Assembly (NCBI GenBank): GCA_902762615.1
Contig: CACWOX010000002.1
Coordinates: forward strand, 1-64,000
Direction: 5' to 3'
DNA: 64,000 nucleotides
Origin: an uncultured Ruminococcus sp.
GTDB taxonomy: Bacteria; Bacillota; Clostridia; Oscillospirales; Acutalibacteraceae
The notes below the pieces were generated by a model. The model saw only the letters and a program-made list of their open reading frames with translations, did not search any database and was not told the DNA's origin. The position numbers were made by a program, and so were the translations under genes. Below, piece after piece: positions 41,687 to 50,287 of the stretch. How positions within the stretch are numbered: the first letter of the stretch is position 1; each line of letters starts with the position of its first letter.

Positions 41687-44600
41687 CGTTATCCTCCTGC
41701 ATAAGCTGCAATGTCTCTGTCATACTCTTTTTGCTGATAGTCCTGCCGGAACATTTCTGCTCCTGTGAGCACATGATTCGGTACTCGCAGAATTCGCAGG
41801 CGTCGTAGGTTCCCTTTGCCGGATAGGCGCCGATTTCGCCGCGGTGAAGCGCCTCGCCCATTTCACGCAGCAGCGAACGGATATATCCGCGAATCACGCT
41901 GAATTGTCCAGGATCGGCGACATATGTGGCGCTTGAACGGAAGGTTTCTCCGCCCTTGACGCTGGCATTGGCGTTTTTATCCACCTTCTTCTGCATGCCT
42001 ATCTCCATGGCGTTAATGACGTCGGAGTCGTCGACAATCAGTCCGTTGTTTTTCAGCATATCGCGCTGTTCCTCCTCAACGGAGGTCTTGCCCCTTTTGC
42101 CCGAAATCTTTTTTAAAGAAGCAGGCGAATATATGACGCCGGCAGGAGCGTAATCGCTGCCGCTGAGTTCCTTATCGCAGATAATATCAAGGTAAATAAG
42201 CATCTGCATATTCAGCCCTGAAAGGATATCGCTCAGAACGAATTCTTTGCTGCCCGTCTTGTAGTCCACCACACGGATATATTTAACGCCGTCCCTGTTG
42301 TAAATATCTATCCTGTCGATCTTGCCGCCGACGCTGATATGAGTGCCGTCTGACAGGGGAATATTGAGCGGCTTGATTTCAGAACCGTCAATGGGCGTTT
42401 CAAATGACTCCGGCACAAACAGACTTTTTGCAAATTCCTCTGCGAGCTGTCTGATAAGCACCGAAAGAGACTGCGTGAGCCGTTTGAATAAGTAAATGAA
42501 ACGTGCGGACTTCATGTCGGTGCCGCCCATAACCTCATTCAGATATTTTACAAGATAATCGCTTATCATTTCGTTGAGATCATCCTGCTCAGCCAAAAAT
42601 CCTGCGTCGTGATCGCGCAGCATTTTTTCCAGAACATAATGCACCACGCTGCCATATTCCATCGGATTGAGTTCTGCTCTGCGTATGGGAGATGCCTTCA
42701 TGCCGTACTGGCAGAAATATTTGAATTGGCAGCTATAGAAGCACTCGGCTTTTGAGGCGGATATTCTTATATTTTTGCCAAAAAGGGCTATTGCGTTGTT
42801 TTTATCATGTAAAGTCTCTTTGCTTTTCAATAAAATCGAGCGTTCTGCCGCGTACTTTACAACGGCGATTTTATCCGAATACTGTTCCAATCCGGAATAT
42901 GTATCGGCAAGCGCTCTTGAGATGTCGGAATCTTCTCCCAAAGAAGCCGCGGCAAGCAGAAATCCCGCCTCGTCGCTCTCTATCATTTCGAGAGTGACTC
43001 GCTCGGAGCAAGACAGCTTTTGGCACATCGGAACAATCCGGCTCAGCTCAGTAACCATCTCAGAGCTGTAAAGCTGTTCACCGTTACAGGATTTGCTATA
43101 GGTCACATACAGCAAATCCGACGCGCATGTCATTGCGGAATAGGCAATAAACTGTTCGTTTAGCGCAGTATCGCCCGAATCACCGGCTAAAGGCAGATTC
43201 ATGCTGATGAGCATTTTGCGTTCGTTCTCGGTAAATACGCCGGCAGACTCCGGAATAATGGGAAAGACACCTTCATTTGCCCCTAAAACAAATACCGTCT
43301 TGACCCCCGACGTTCTTATTCTGTCCGCGGAGCCAAAAACAACCTCATCCATTCCCTGCGGAATTTCTCCCACATCGCATAGTCCGAGCATAAGGGAAAG
43401 CAAATCGGAAAACTCTCTGAATGAAATCTTGGCTTCACCGAGAATATCTGCAAGCTGGTCGAGGACATTCATGAGCAGGTTCCACACTTGCCCCTGTGCC
43501 TCCGCCTCCTGCGGAGAGAGCTTCGGCAGCATTCTCTCAATACATTCCGCGCAGCCTGCCGATTCAATCAGATGATACACAGCGACAGCCATTTCTCTTC
43601 CGCTTGTGTTTTCCTTTTTTACAGAGCTTTCAAATGTATCAAGTAAATCAACTACACATGATTTCGTTACATTGATCTTGTCAAGCGTTTCATTTTCCGA
43701 TTCATTCAGGCGGTCTGAATAGCCGTAAGGGGACTGGTTGAATGCCTGTTTCCATTTTTTCCCGCTGATGCTCCACACAAAGCAGTAATTCTCAAGTCGG
43801 GCAGCATCTACCGTACTTACGTCGCGAAGCATTCCGGTTTTGAGCCATCGCATAATGTCCTCGCTTCGCCAGCGCCCATTGATGATATCCAGCGCCGACA
43901 GTACAAAACGGATGAGCGGCATATCAGTCACAGCGGAACGTCTGTCACAGAAATAGGGTATCCCCTGCAGCTTTAACGAACGAAGCATCTGATTCCTGTA
44001 GTCCGAATCGGTGCGGCAGATAACGGCAAAATCCCGCCACCTCATACCTTCCTCACGCACAAGTCGTCTGATTTCACGAGCAATGAATTCTGTCTCGTCG
44101 TATTTGTCCTCTGCGGCGTAAATCTTCACCGTGTCGGTTTGCTCAATGAACGGCTCGGAACGCTCAGTGCGGAATAAACCTGCTTCTACCCTTTTAAGCG
44201 CTTCAGAATGAAAGCGGTCGTGTCCCTCGAGAATCTCAAACGCAATCTCACTGTCCCATTCACTCAGTGAATCAATTGTATGATACACCGTTGCAAACAG
44301 ATCGTCAGGCATATTGCCGCTGTGTCTTTGCGGATTCTCACAGCAGAGAGTGATTTCAAATTTGTCACACTGGGCAATAATACATTTCAAAACAGCCAGT
44401 TCCTGCCGTGTAAAACCTGTAAAGCTATCCGCAATTACAGTCATTCCGCTGAAATAATCTACCTGTTCAAGATTCTTGGCAAGCCGCGTAAGATCGTCGA
44501 GCGGATCAATTGAACCGATGTTGGCAATAACGGCATTGTATGCGCCGTAAATGACAGACAGCTCCCTGAGCTTTTGCGACAGTACGCTCTCGTTGGTTTT

Positions 44601-45026
44601 ACCGGCTGTTTCATAAAGCATATCCGGACTTATCGCACAGCTCTTGAATTCTGAAACCGCCGAAAGCATATTCTTAATGAGATCCTGCCGCTTTCTGCTT
44701 CCGGCGTAGAGCGAAAGATGATCCTGCACCTGCGTTATTGCAACGTTCATCACCGCCGCACGTCCCGAATTGTCGAGCCGCTTTCCGGCTATTCCGCCGA
44801 CTTCGCGGGAAATTGCTCGCGCAAGCTTTGTAAAGCTGAATACCTCCACATTGTCCGCAAGGCTCGCGGGAAGCAGCTGAAGCATCGCTCGCTCGGTTTC
44901 AAATGAAAACTGTTCCGGCACAAACAGCGCGGCTCTTTTGCCCTCGGAAGCAAGCTCGGCAGCCCGTTTTCTGGCGTAGACAGTTTTGCCGCTGCCGGAA
45001 GTGCCAATGACAAATTTGATGCCCAC
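41679..45026 (-). CDS. addB: ATP-dependent nuclease subunit AddB
   Basis: Inactivated-helicase and nuclease partner of AddA, 1115 residues. The N-terminus has Walker A GTSGSGKT; the C-terminal nuclease domain has RVVDYKTGSKEF and the split four-cysteine iron-sulfur ligands (one Cys in CFYSCQFKYF, three in CEFCEYRIMCSQEQKC). The start is the GTG at 45026 with a run of G (GGGGGGGA) ahead. A TATAAT at 45067-45072 on the minus strand may be its -10. Confidence 0.95.
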   Translation of the reverse strand: MGIKFVIGTSGSGKTVYARKRAAELASEGKRAALFVPEQFSFETERAMLQLLPASLADNVEVFSFTKLARAISREVGGIAGKRLDNSGRAAVMNVAITQVQDHLSLYAGSRKRQDLIKNMLSAVSEFKSCAISPDMLYETAGKTNESVLSQKLRELSVIYGAYNAVIANIGSIDPLDDLTRLAKNLEQVDYFSGMTVIADSFTGFTRQELAVLKCIIAQCDKFEITLCCENPQRHSGNMPDDLFATVYHTIDSLSEWDSEIAFEILEGHDRFHSEALKRVEAGLFRTERSEPFIEQTDTVKIYAAEDKYDETEFIAREIRRLVREEGMRWRDFAVICRTDSDYRNQMLRSLKLQGIPYFCDRRSAVTDMPLIRFVLSALDIINGRWRSEDIMRWLKTGMLRDVSTVDAARLENYCFVWSISGKKWKQAFNQSPYGYSDRLNESENETLDKINVTKSCVVDLLDTFESSVKKENTSGREMAVAVYHLIESAGCAECIERMLPKLSPQEAEAQGQVWNLLMNVLDQLADILGEAKISFREFSDLLSLMLGLCDVGEIPQGMDEVVFGSADRIRTSGVKTVFVLGANEGVFPIIPESAGVFTENERKMLISMNLPLAGDSGDTALNEQFIAYSAMTCASDLLYVTYSKSCNGEQLYSSEMVTELSRIVPMCQKLSCSERVTLEMIESDEAGFLLAAASLGEDSDISRALADTYSGLEQYSDKIAVVKYAAERSILLKSKETLHDKNNAIALFGKNIRISASKAECFYSCQFKYFCQYGMKASPIRRAELNPMEYGSVVHYVLEKMLRDHDAGFLAEQDDLNEMISDYLVKYLNEVMGGTDMKSARFIYLFKRLTQSLSVLIRQLAEEFAKSLFVPESFETPIDGSEIKPLNIPLSDGTHISVGGKIDRIDIYNRDGVKYIRVVDYKTGSKEFVLSDILSGLNMQMLIYLDIICDKELSGSDYAPAGVIYSPASLKKISGKRGKTSVEEEQRDMLKNNGLIVDDSDVINAMEIGMQKKVDKNANASVKGGETFRSSATYVADPGQFSVIRGYIRSLLREMGEALHRGEIGAYPAKGTYDACEFCEYRIMCSQEQKCSGRTISKKSMTETLQLMQEDNDG

Positions 45027-45093
45027 GATAAATCCCCCCCCAATCTGATTAGTTTAATTATCTCACATTATAATGATGATTGCAAGCAAAAAG

Positions 45094-45118
45094 AATGTAC
45101 TGTCCCTTTATCGGGACT
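45094..45118 (-). terminator. Weak hairpin at the end of spoIIR
   Basis: GTCCC/GGGAC stem around the spoIIR stop codon. The T run follows only about ten bases later, so termination here is uncertain. Confidence 0.3.
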
Positions 45119-45716
45119 TCTCCGACATATATTGCTTGAATTCCTCGTAAAGCTCGACGCATTTGAATTTGATCTCATACCCGTCTCCCTCAACAAGCTC
45201 CATCTGTTCGGGACTCAGCACGTCACTAAGCGCTGCCTCATCGTCAGAAGCAGCCGAAATGCACAGCGGAGGAAACATCACGCACCACCAGTTATGCCCT
45301 GCGCCTTCCCCGATTACCACACGCAGAGCCTGGTATTTTCCGGCGGGAAGGGTAATATCCCCGTATGTTCGGGTGTTGAAATAGCAATCCTCCAGCAAAA
45401 CGCTCACAGGGTAGTCGTAACCGTTTGAGGCGATAACCTGCTGCGCTTCCTCCCTGAGCAGGCTCAGGTTTTCACTGGTTGCTTCAATCGCGTCATTCTT
45501 TGTTTTGGCGTGTAAATATATGCCTTGGCTCACTTCAAGAAGCCTGTCGCGCACTTTGAGCTTCAGCTCCTGATCGGCTGAGCTGTCTGAATTGGCAAGG
45601 ACGTGCAGCCTTAATACGCTGCTGCGGATTTCAGAGCACTCTGTGTTCAAGGCACATATACTCAGCAGTACGGAAAAAACAATTGACAGCAAAACGGAAA
45701 TCTCTAATCTTTTCAT
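45108..45716 (-). CDS. spoIIR: Stage II sporulation protein R
   Basis: Secreted signal from the forespore that triggers processing of pro-sigma-E in the mother cell. 202 residues: an N-terminal signal/anchor segment (5-24), LRLHVLANSDSSADQELKLKVRDRLL, and LPAGKYQALRVVIGEGAGHNWWCVMFPPLC, the family hallmark. CGGAGG precedes the ATG at a good distance, but that site is one arm of a long inverted repeat (see findings). Confidence 0.95.
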   Translation of the reverse strand: MKRLEISVLLSIVFSVLLSICALNTECSEIRSSVLRLHVLANSDSSADQELKLKVRDRLLEVSQGIYLHAKTKNDAIEATSENLSLLREEAQQVIASNGYDYPVSVLLEDCYFNTRTYGDITLPAGKYQALRVVIGEGAGHNWWCVMFPPLCISAASDDEAALSDVLSPEQMELVEGDGYEIKFKCVELYEEFKQYMSEKSR

Positions 45717-45723
45717 ATAACAA

Positions 45724-45779
45724 TATCCTCCGATAAGTAATTATCCGAATCGATTCGCAATAATTATTGACGGAGGATA
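45724..45779. repeat. 56-base inverted repeat holding the spoIIR ribosome site
   Basis: Outer arms TATCCTCCG (45724-45732) and CGGAGGATA (45771-45779) are perfect; inner arms TAATTAT (45738-45744) and ATAATTA (45760-45766) also pair; the tip is the palindrome GAATCGATTC (45747-45756). One outer arm is the ribosome binding site of spoIIR, the other is the -10 element of its probable promoter. Confidence 0.8.
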
Positions 45780-45802
45780 GCATTTTATTCACGCTATGTC
45801 AA
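45774..45802 (-). promoter_or_regulatory. Candidate vegetative-type promoter of spoIIR
   Basis: On the minus strand TTGACA (45797-45802), 17 bases, then TGCTATCCT, an extended -10 (hexamer 45774-45779). The -35 overlaps the ispE stop codon. The Bacillus gene uses sigma-F; a GAATAAAAT element nearby is only a weak sigma-F match. Confidence 0.45.
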
Positions 45803-46689
45803 TTTTCCGATACAATCCTGCATCCGCAATCTGTCGCTTGGGTGACAAAGGTATTATTATAAGTGTTTTTTAATGTAAAGGCACATTGGTTTGCAGCTTC
45901 TTCGCTGTCGAAAATGCCGAACACGGTGGTTCCGCTGCCTGTCATGCAGGAACCAAGTGCGCTGCCTGCCAGCATGCATTTTTTGATACTCTCGCATTCT
46001 TCGATTGTAAGCACCTGCTCAAACACGTTTCCCAGATGATCGGCAATGCCATAAACGCTCCGTTCAGAAAGAGCCTTGCGCATAGCGTCTGCATCGGGAC
46101 GTATCAGGCTCGTCGGATCGCAATTATCTACGGCGGAATACGCCCTGCCTGTAGATACTCCCACGTCCGGCTTGCAGAGAAGTATAACAGGCGCCTTTTC
46201 AAAATCGGACAATGCCGGAAGCTTGGTGAGAATTTCACCCTTGCCCTTGGCAAGCATGGTTCCTCCGGTAATGCAGAACGGCACATCGGCTCCGACCCTG
46301 ACGCCGATTTCCCACAGTCTTTCATCGGAATAGTTCGTGCCGCACAGCCGGTTGAGCGCTATGATAACGGCTGCCGCATCAGCGCTGCCGCCTGCCATGC
46401 CAGCCTCCATGGGAATATGCTTTTCCATGATGATCTCAGCGCCCTTGTCCGTAATTCCTGCATACTCAAAGAACCGCTTTGCCGCCTTGAAAGCAGTATT
46501 GCTCTCATCATCTTTCAGTAAAGCTGATGAGCTTTTCACTGTGATTTCTGTATTGTCAGTCAGCTTTACAGACACTTCGTCATGCAGTCCGACCGACTGC
46601 ATAACCATGACAAGGTCGTGATAGCCGTCCGGACGCTTACCCAGAATATCAAGCGTGAGATTTATCTTTGCATAAGCATGTATTTTCAA
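45799..46689 (-). CDS. ispE: 4-diphosphocytidyl-2-C-methyl-D-erythritol kinase
   Basis: GHMP kinase of the MEP isoprenoid pathway, the same pathway as ispH. It opens with KIHAYAKINLTLDILGKRPDGYHDL, has the ATP loop PMEAGMAGGSADAAA and the C-terminal GSGTTVFGIF block; about 296 residues. The start is probably the TTG at 46689, nine bases after GAGG; the ATG at 46698 touches that ribosome site. It lies 19 bases after the aminotransferase gene. Confidence 0.93.
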   Translation of the reverse strand: MKIHAYAKINLTLDILGKRPDGYHDLVMVMQSVGLHDEVSVKLTDNTEITVKSSSALLKDDESNTAFKAAKRFFEYAGITDKGAEIIMEKHIPMEAGMAGGSADAAAVIIALNRLCGTNYSDERLWEIGVRVGADVPFCITGGTMLAKGKGEILTKLPALSDFEKAPVILLCKPDVGVSTGRAYSAVDNCDPTSLIRPDADAMRKALSERSVYGIADHLGNVFEQVLTIEECESIKKCMLAGSALGSCMTGSGTTVFGIFDSEEAANQCAFTLKNTYNNTFVTQATDCGCRIVSEN

Positions 46690-46708
46690 ACTAATCATTC
46701 CTCGATCA

Positions 46709-47881
46709 TTATATGTTTTCTTCCTTTAGAAATTGCCCTATTCTTCTAAGTGCCTCGTTGATATGAGCGGTGGAGTAGGCGTACGACACCCGGATATATC
46801 CCTCGCCGCATGCGCCAAATGCGCTGCCGGGAACAACTGCAACGTGTTTTTTCATGAGCAGCCTGCCGCAGAATTCCTCTGAGGTCATTCCGGTGGATTG
46901 AATACTCGGGAAAATGTAAAACGCACCCTCCGGCTCAAAGCAGTCAAGTCCCAGCTCACGAAAGCCGCGTACAATAAGCCTTCTGCGCATATCGTATTCG
47001 TCCCGCATTTTTACGATATCCTCGTCGCCGTTGCGAAGCGCCTCTATCGCGGCATGCTGTGAGGTAGTCGGTGCGCACATGATGGCGTACTGATGCACCT
47101 TTGTCATTATCGAGATCACAGGAGCGGGACCGAGCGCATATCCAAGCCGCCAGCCGGTCATGGCGTACGATTTTGAAAATCCGTTTACCACCACCGTGCG
47201 CTCCTTCATTCCGTCGATGGCGGCTATGGAAACATGCGGCTCTCCGTTGTAGGTCAGCTCGGAATAGATCTCATCGGCAAGCACCATGATATTTGTTCCG
47301 CGCAGCACTTTGGCGATCTCTTCAAGATGCTCACGACGCATGACAGCGCCTGTGGGATTATTCGGGAACGGCAATATAAGCAGCTTGGTGCGGTCGGTGA
47401 TGCAGCTTCTCAGCGTCTCGGCAGTCAGCCGGAATTCGTCCTCTCTGCGTGTGACAATAGGAATCACCTTTGCTCCTGCGAGCCGTGCGATCGGATCGTA
47501 GCAAACGAAGCTCGGCTGCGGAACAAGTACCTCATCGCCGGGATTGACCAGCGTGCGTACCGCTAAGTCAATCGCCTCGGAGCCGCCTACTGTGACCACA
47601 ACATCTGTTTTATAATCGTAGTTCAATGAAAATCTGCGGCTGTAGTAATTGCATATTTCCCTGCACAGAGCTGTAAATCCTCGGTTGGGCGAATATCCGG
47701 TGCGTCCCTTTTGCAGGGATTCTATCGCGACATCGCGGACATGCCACGGCGTAAGGAAATCCGGTTCCCCAACCGAGAGGGATATGACGTCCTCCATTTC
47801 GGCGGCTATGTCAAAGAACCTTCGTATTCCGGAGGGAGGTATCTCAAGAGCAGTCCGGTTCAACAAGGAATCATAATCCAT
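46709..47881 (-). CDS. Pyridoxal-phosphate aminotransferase, class I/II
   Basis: 390-residue fold-type I aminotransferase: SVGEPDFLTPWHVRD near the N-terminus, the cofactor-binding FPNNPTGAV and DEIYSELTY, the Schiff-base Lys in NGFSKSYAMTGWRLGYA, and a C-terminal Arg block YIRVSYAYS. The closest pattern is the PatA/aspartate aminotransferase-like group, but the amino acid substrate cannot be read from sequence. Its ATG overlaps the Lrp stop by one base (TAATG); the adjoining Lrp regulator suggests amino-acid-responsive control. Confidence 0.9.
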   Translation of the reverse strand: MDYDSLLNRTALEIPPSGIRRFFDIAAEMEDVISLSVGEPDFLTPWHVRDVAIESLQKGRTGYSPNRGFTALCREICNYYSRRFSLNYDYKTDVVVTVGGSEAIDLAVRTLVNPGDEVLVPQPSFVCYDPIARLAGAKVIPIVTRREDEFRLTAETLRSCITDRTKLLILPFPNNPTGAVMRREHLEEIAKVLRGTNIMVLADEIYSELTYNGEPHVSIAAIDGMKERTVVVNGFSKSYAMTGWRLGYALGPAPVISIMTKVHQYAIMCAPTTSQHAAIEALRNGDEDIVKMRDEYDMRRRLIVRGFRELGLDCFEPEGAFYIFPSIQSTGMTSEEFCGRLLMKKHVAVVPGSAFGACGEGYIRVSYAYSTAHINEALRRIGQFLKEENI

Positions 47882-48360
47882 TACAATACGTCAGCTCCTC
47901 TTTCGTCACCCTGAGAGGATAAGACAATGCCGTCCTCTTTGTACTTCTTGAGAATAAATGTGGTGGTAGTGGAAGTCACCGAGTCGAGCGGCGCCAGTCT
48001 CTTTGCCACAAAAAGGGCAATCTCCTGGAAGGTGCGTCCCGTGACACATACAGAAAAATCGTAGCCGCCGCTCATAAGGCTGACCGATTCCACCTCATCA
48101 AAGCCCATTACCTCCTCGGCAATGGCTTCAAAGCCCGTATCCTTGCGAGGTGTTACCTTCAGCTCTATGATGGCGGTGACCTTGTCGGTCTGTTCAAGCT
48201 TATCCCAGTTGATAACCGTCTTGTATCCGCAGATAATGCCCTCTTTTTCATAATATGAAATTCTTTCTCCGACCTCATCCTCCGTCATGCCGGTCATTGC
48301 GGCAATTTCGGCGTTGGAAAGGCGTGGATTGTCATTCAGTATTTGCAGTATGCTGTCCAT
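47881..48360 (-). CDS. Lrp/AsnC-family transcriptional regulator
   Basis: 159 residues: N-terminal helix-turn-helix (ILQILNDNPRLSNAEIAAMTGMTEDEVGERISYYEKEGII) and a C-terminal RAM/AsnC ligand domain (about 65-140, with ELKVTPRKDTGFEAIAEEV and GYDFSVCVTG). Such proteins sense amino acids. It is translationally coupled to the aminotransferase that follows. AAGGAG precedes the ATG. Confidence 0.92.
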   Translation of the reverse strand: MDSILQILNDNPRLSNAEIAAMTGMTEDEVGERISYYEKEGIICGYKTVINWDKLEQTDKVTAIIELKVTPRKDTGFEAIAEEVMGFDEVESVSLMSGGYDFSVCVTGRTFQEIALFVAKRLAPLDSVTSTTTTFILKKYKEDGIVLSSQGDERGADVL

Positions 48361-48385
48361 ATTTCACAAACTCCTTCTTTTGGAT

Positions 48386-49327
48386 TTAAAGCATTCTTTT
48401 TTTCTTCATTACCACCATCGCCGCAACGCATATCACAAGCGTGATAAAGCAGACGATGGCAAAACCGAAGCGGGATTCGCCGAACGGCATACCGGAGGAT
48501 GGCACGTTCATACCGTACAATCCCGAAATAATGGTGGGAATAGCCATGACAAGCGTGATGGAAGTGAGATATTTCATCACGTTGTTCAGCTTGCTGTCGA
48601 TGACCGACGAAATCAATTCACGCGTGCCGTTGAGAATATCCCTGTAGATCGCGGTCATTTCAATAGCCTGACGGTTCTCAACGATCAGATCGTCCAACAG
48701 CTCCTGATCGTCAGGATATTGCTCCAGTCGGGTGTATCGCGTCAGTCGGTTGAGTACGCCGCTGTTGGCGTTGAGTGATGTGGCAAAATACACCAGTGTG
48801 GATTCAAGCTCATGCAGGTCAATCAAGTCGATATCGGTCGTGTCCTCCCCTACGCGTTCCTCAATTTCGGTGCGCATTTTGTCTATCGTGCGAAGAGTGG
48901 ACTGATAGAAGGATATTGTCCGTGCAATTATCTGATAAATAAAGCGCATTTTTTTCTTGGTACTGAAATCCTTGATGCGCTTGTTGATAAAGTCGTTGAG
49001 TATGGGCGTTTCCACCGTGCAAACCGTGATGATGGCGGTCTGGGTAATCAGAATACCGAGAGGAATTGTAGTGTGGCGGTTCTTGTCATGTCTGACCTCG
49101 ACAGAAGGAATGTCAATCAGAATAAGGGTATATCCGTCCTCTAACTCAATACGGGAGCTTTCCTCATCGTCGAGTGCCGCCATGATATCGGCTTCGTCAA
49201 TATTGAAATGACCCGCAATTTCAGCCACCTCATTGTACGACGGGTCTACCATGTTGACCCAGCAGCCTTCTTTAATCGTATTTAATTCCCGTAAAACCTT
49301 GTTATCGGTACGGTAGAGCTTCAGCAT
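48386..49327 (-). CDS. corA: CorA-family magnesium/divalent cation transporter
   Basis: 313 residues: a large cytoplasmic domain, then two C-terminal helices joined by the diagnostic YGMNVP (GMN) loop and a short basic C-terminus KKKRM. The first helix begins near residue 255. The ATG at 49327 follows AAGGTAATGCT and gives the normal MLKLYR N-terminus; the frame opens eight codons earlier. Confidence 0.93.
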   Translation of the reverse strand: MLKLYRTDNKVLRELNTIKEGCWVNMVDPSYNEVAEIAGHFNIDEADIMAALDDEESSRIELEDGYTLILIDIPSVEVRHDKNRHTTIPLGILITQTAIITVCTVETPILNDFINKRIKDFSTKKKMRFIYQIIARTISFYQSTLRTIDKMRTEIEERVGEDTTDIDLIDLHELESTLVYFATSLNANSGVLNRLTRYTRLEQYPDDQELLDDLIVENRQAIEMTAIYRDILNGTRELISSVIDSKLNNVMKYLTSITLVMAIPTIISGLYGMNVPSSGMPFGESRFGFAIVCFITLVICVAAMVVMKKKRML

Positions 49328-49400
49328 AGCATTACCTTCTTTGTGTGGCATTTTATCCTCAATAAAAAAAGGACTTTTTCACCTTAATGCATTTAAAATC

Positions 49401-49412
49401 ATTATAACATAC
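49401..49412 (-). promoter_or_regulatory. Possible extended -10 promoter of corA
   Basis: TGTTATAAT on the minus strand (hexamer 49401-49406) about 75 bases before corA. No good -35 is seen. The rest of 49328-49604 is AT-rich spacer apart from the promoter at 49504. Confidence 0.35.
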
Positions 49413-49503
49413 CCATAGAATAAAATCTACATTTTTATTATTTTTTTTACCGTATTAAAATTTGTAAATTTTTTTCGCCGTGTAATATTTTACTTTGAGT
49501 TTA

Positions 49504-49532
49504 TTGACTTTTGGTTACTTGTAAGATAAAAT
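49504..49532 (+). promoter_or_regulatory. Promoter of the lipoprotein/glycosidase unit
   Basis: TTGACT (49504-49509), 17 bases, TAAAAT (49527-49532). It starts the plus-strand run 49605-54017. Confidence 0.6.
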
Positions 49533-49604
49533 TATTTGTATTGTGTTTGAAGATTATTATTATTCGTTAATGATTTTGTTAGCATTGTAAGGAGAAAAAA
49601 CAAT

Positions 49605-50231
49605 ATGTCAATAACCAATAGAATTATTAGTATCATTGCTTTTCTTGTTGCTTTTGCATCATTATCTTCCTGTGCCATGCCTATGAAAATAGTGGGAGAT
49701 ATTCCTGCTCCAGAAGATACCGTAACGGCTTTTTTTGACAGCATTTGCGCCGGAGATTTTAATGAGTCGGATCAATTTCTCAGCGGAATGTCTTTGTCTA
49801 TGAAAAAGAACGTCGAAGGCGTTTTTGCTCAAAAGCTGTATGATTATCTTGTGAAAAGCTATAAGTACGCAATCAACGGAAAAGTTAACTGCGATCAGCT
49901 TGACGCTGACTGCAAGGTCGATTTTACATACCTTGACTTTAATCTGTTGTCGGAGGACCTCAAAACCAAATCTACGAAATTAGGAAAAAAGTACATTGCT
50001 GAAAGCAAAGAAGGTTACGTTGAGGAAAAGGACGGCAGCATTAAACTGACTGACGTAGGCGCAGAAAAAATTGCCGCCGAAGCTCTTGATGAACTCATGA
50101 GCACGCCGGAAAAGTACTGTTCTACCAATACATTCAACGTCACACTTAAATACGGCGGCGGCAAATGGTTAATTTGCTTATCAGATGATCTCTTTGAAGC
50201 GATATGCGGAGGATTTGATTCAGAGAATTGA
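49605..50231 (+). CDS. Lipoprotein of unknown function, first gene of the glycosidase unit
   Basis: 208 residues. The N-terminus is a lipoprotein signal (hydrophobic 7-20, lipobox LSSC with Cys near 23). The mature part begins with APEDTVTAFFDSICAGDF, a helical start often seen in NTF2-like extracytoplasmic lipoproteins, and ends in a small beta region (NTFNVTLKYGGGKWLIC). I do not recognise a named family. AAGGAG precedes the ATG. It is the only lipoprotein next to the Lgt-like gene two positions downstream. Confidence 0.75.
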   Translation: MSITNRIISIIAFLVAFASLSSCAMPMKIVGDIPAPEDTVTAFFDSICAGDFNESDQFLSGMSLSMKKNVEGVFAQKLYDYLVKSYKYAINGKVNCDQLDADCKVDFTYLDFNLLSEDLKTKSTKLGKKYIAESKEGYVEEKDGSIKLTDVGAEKIAAEALDELMSTPEKYCSTNTFNVTLKYGGGKWLICLSDDLFEAICGGFDSEN

Positions 50232-50287
50232 TTTTTTGGCATGTTATTTGATGTTTTCCATTTTTTTGATCAGGGAGGGTTACCAGC

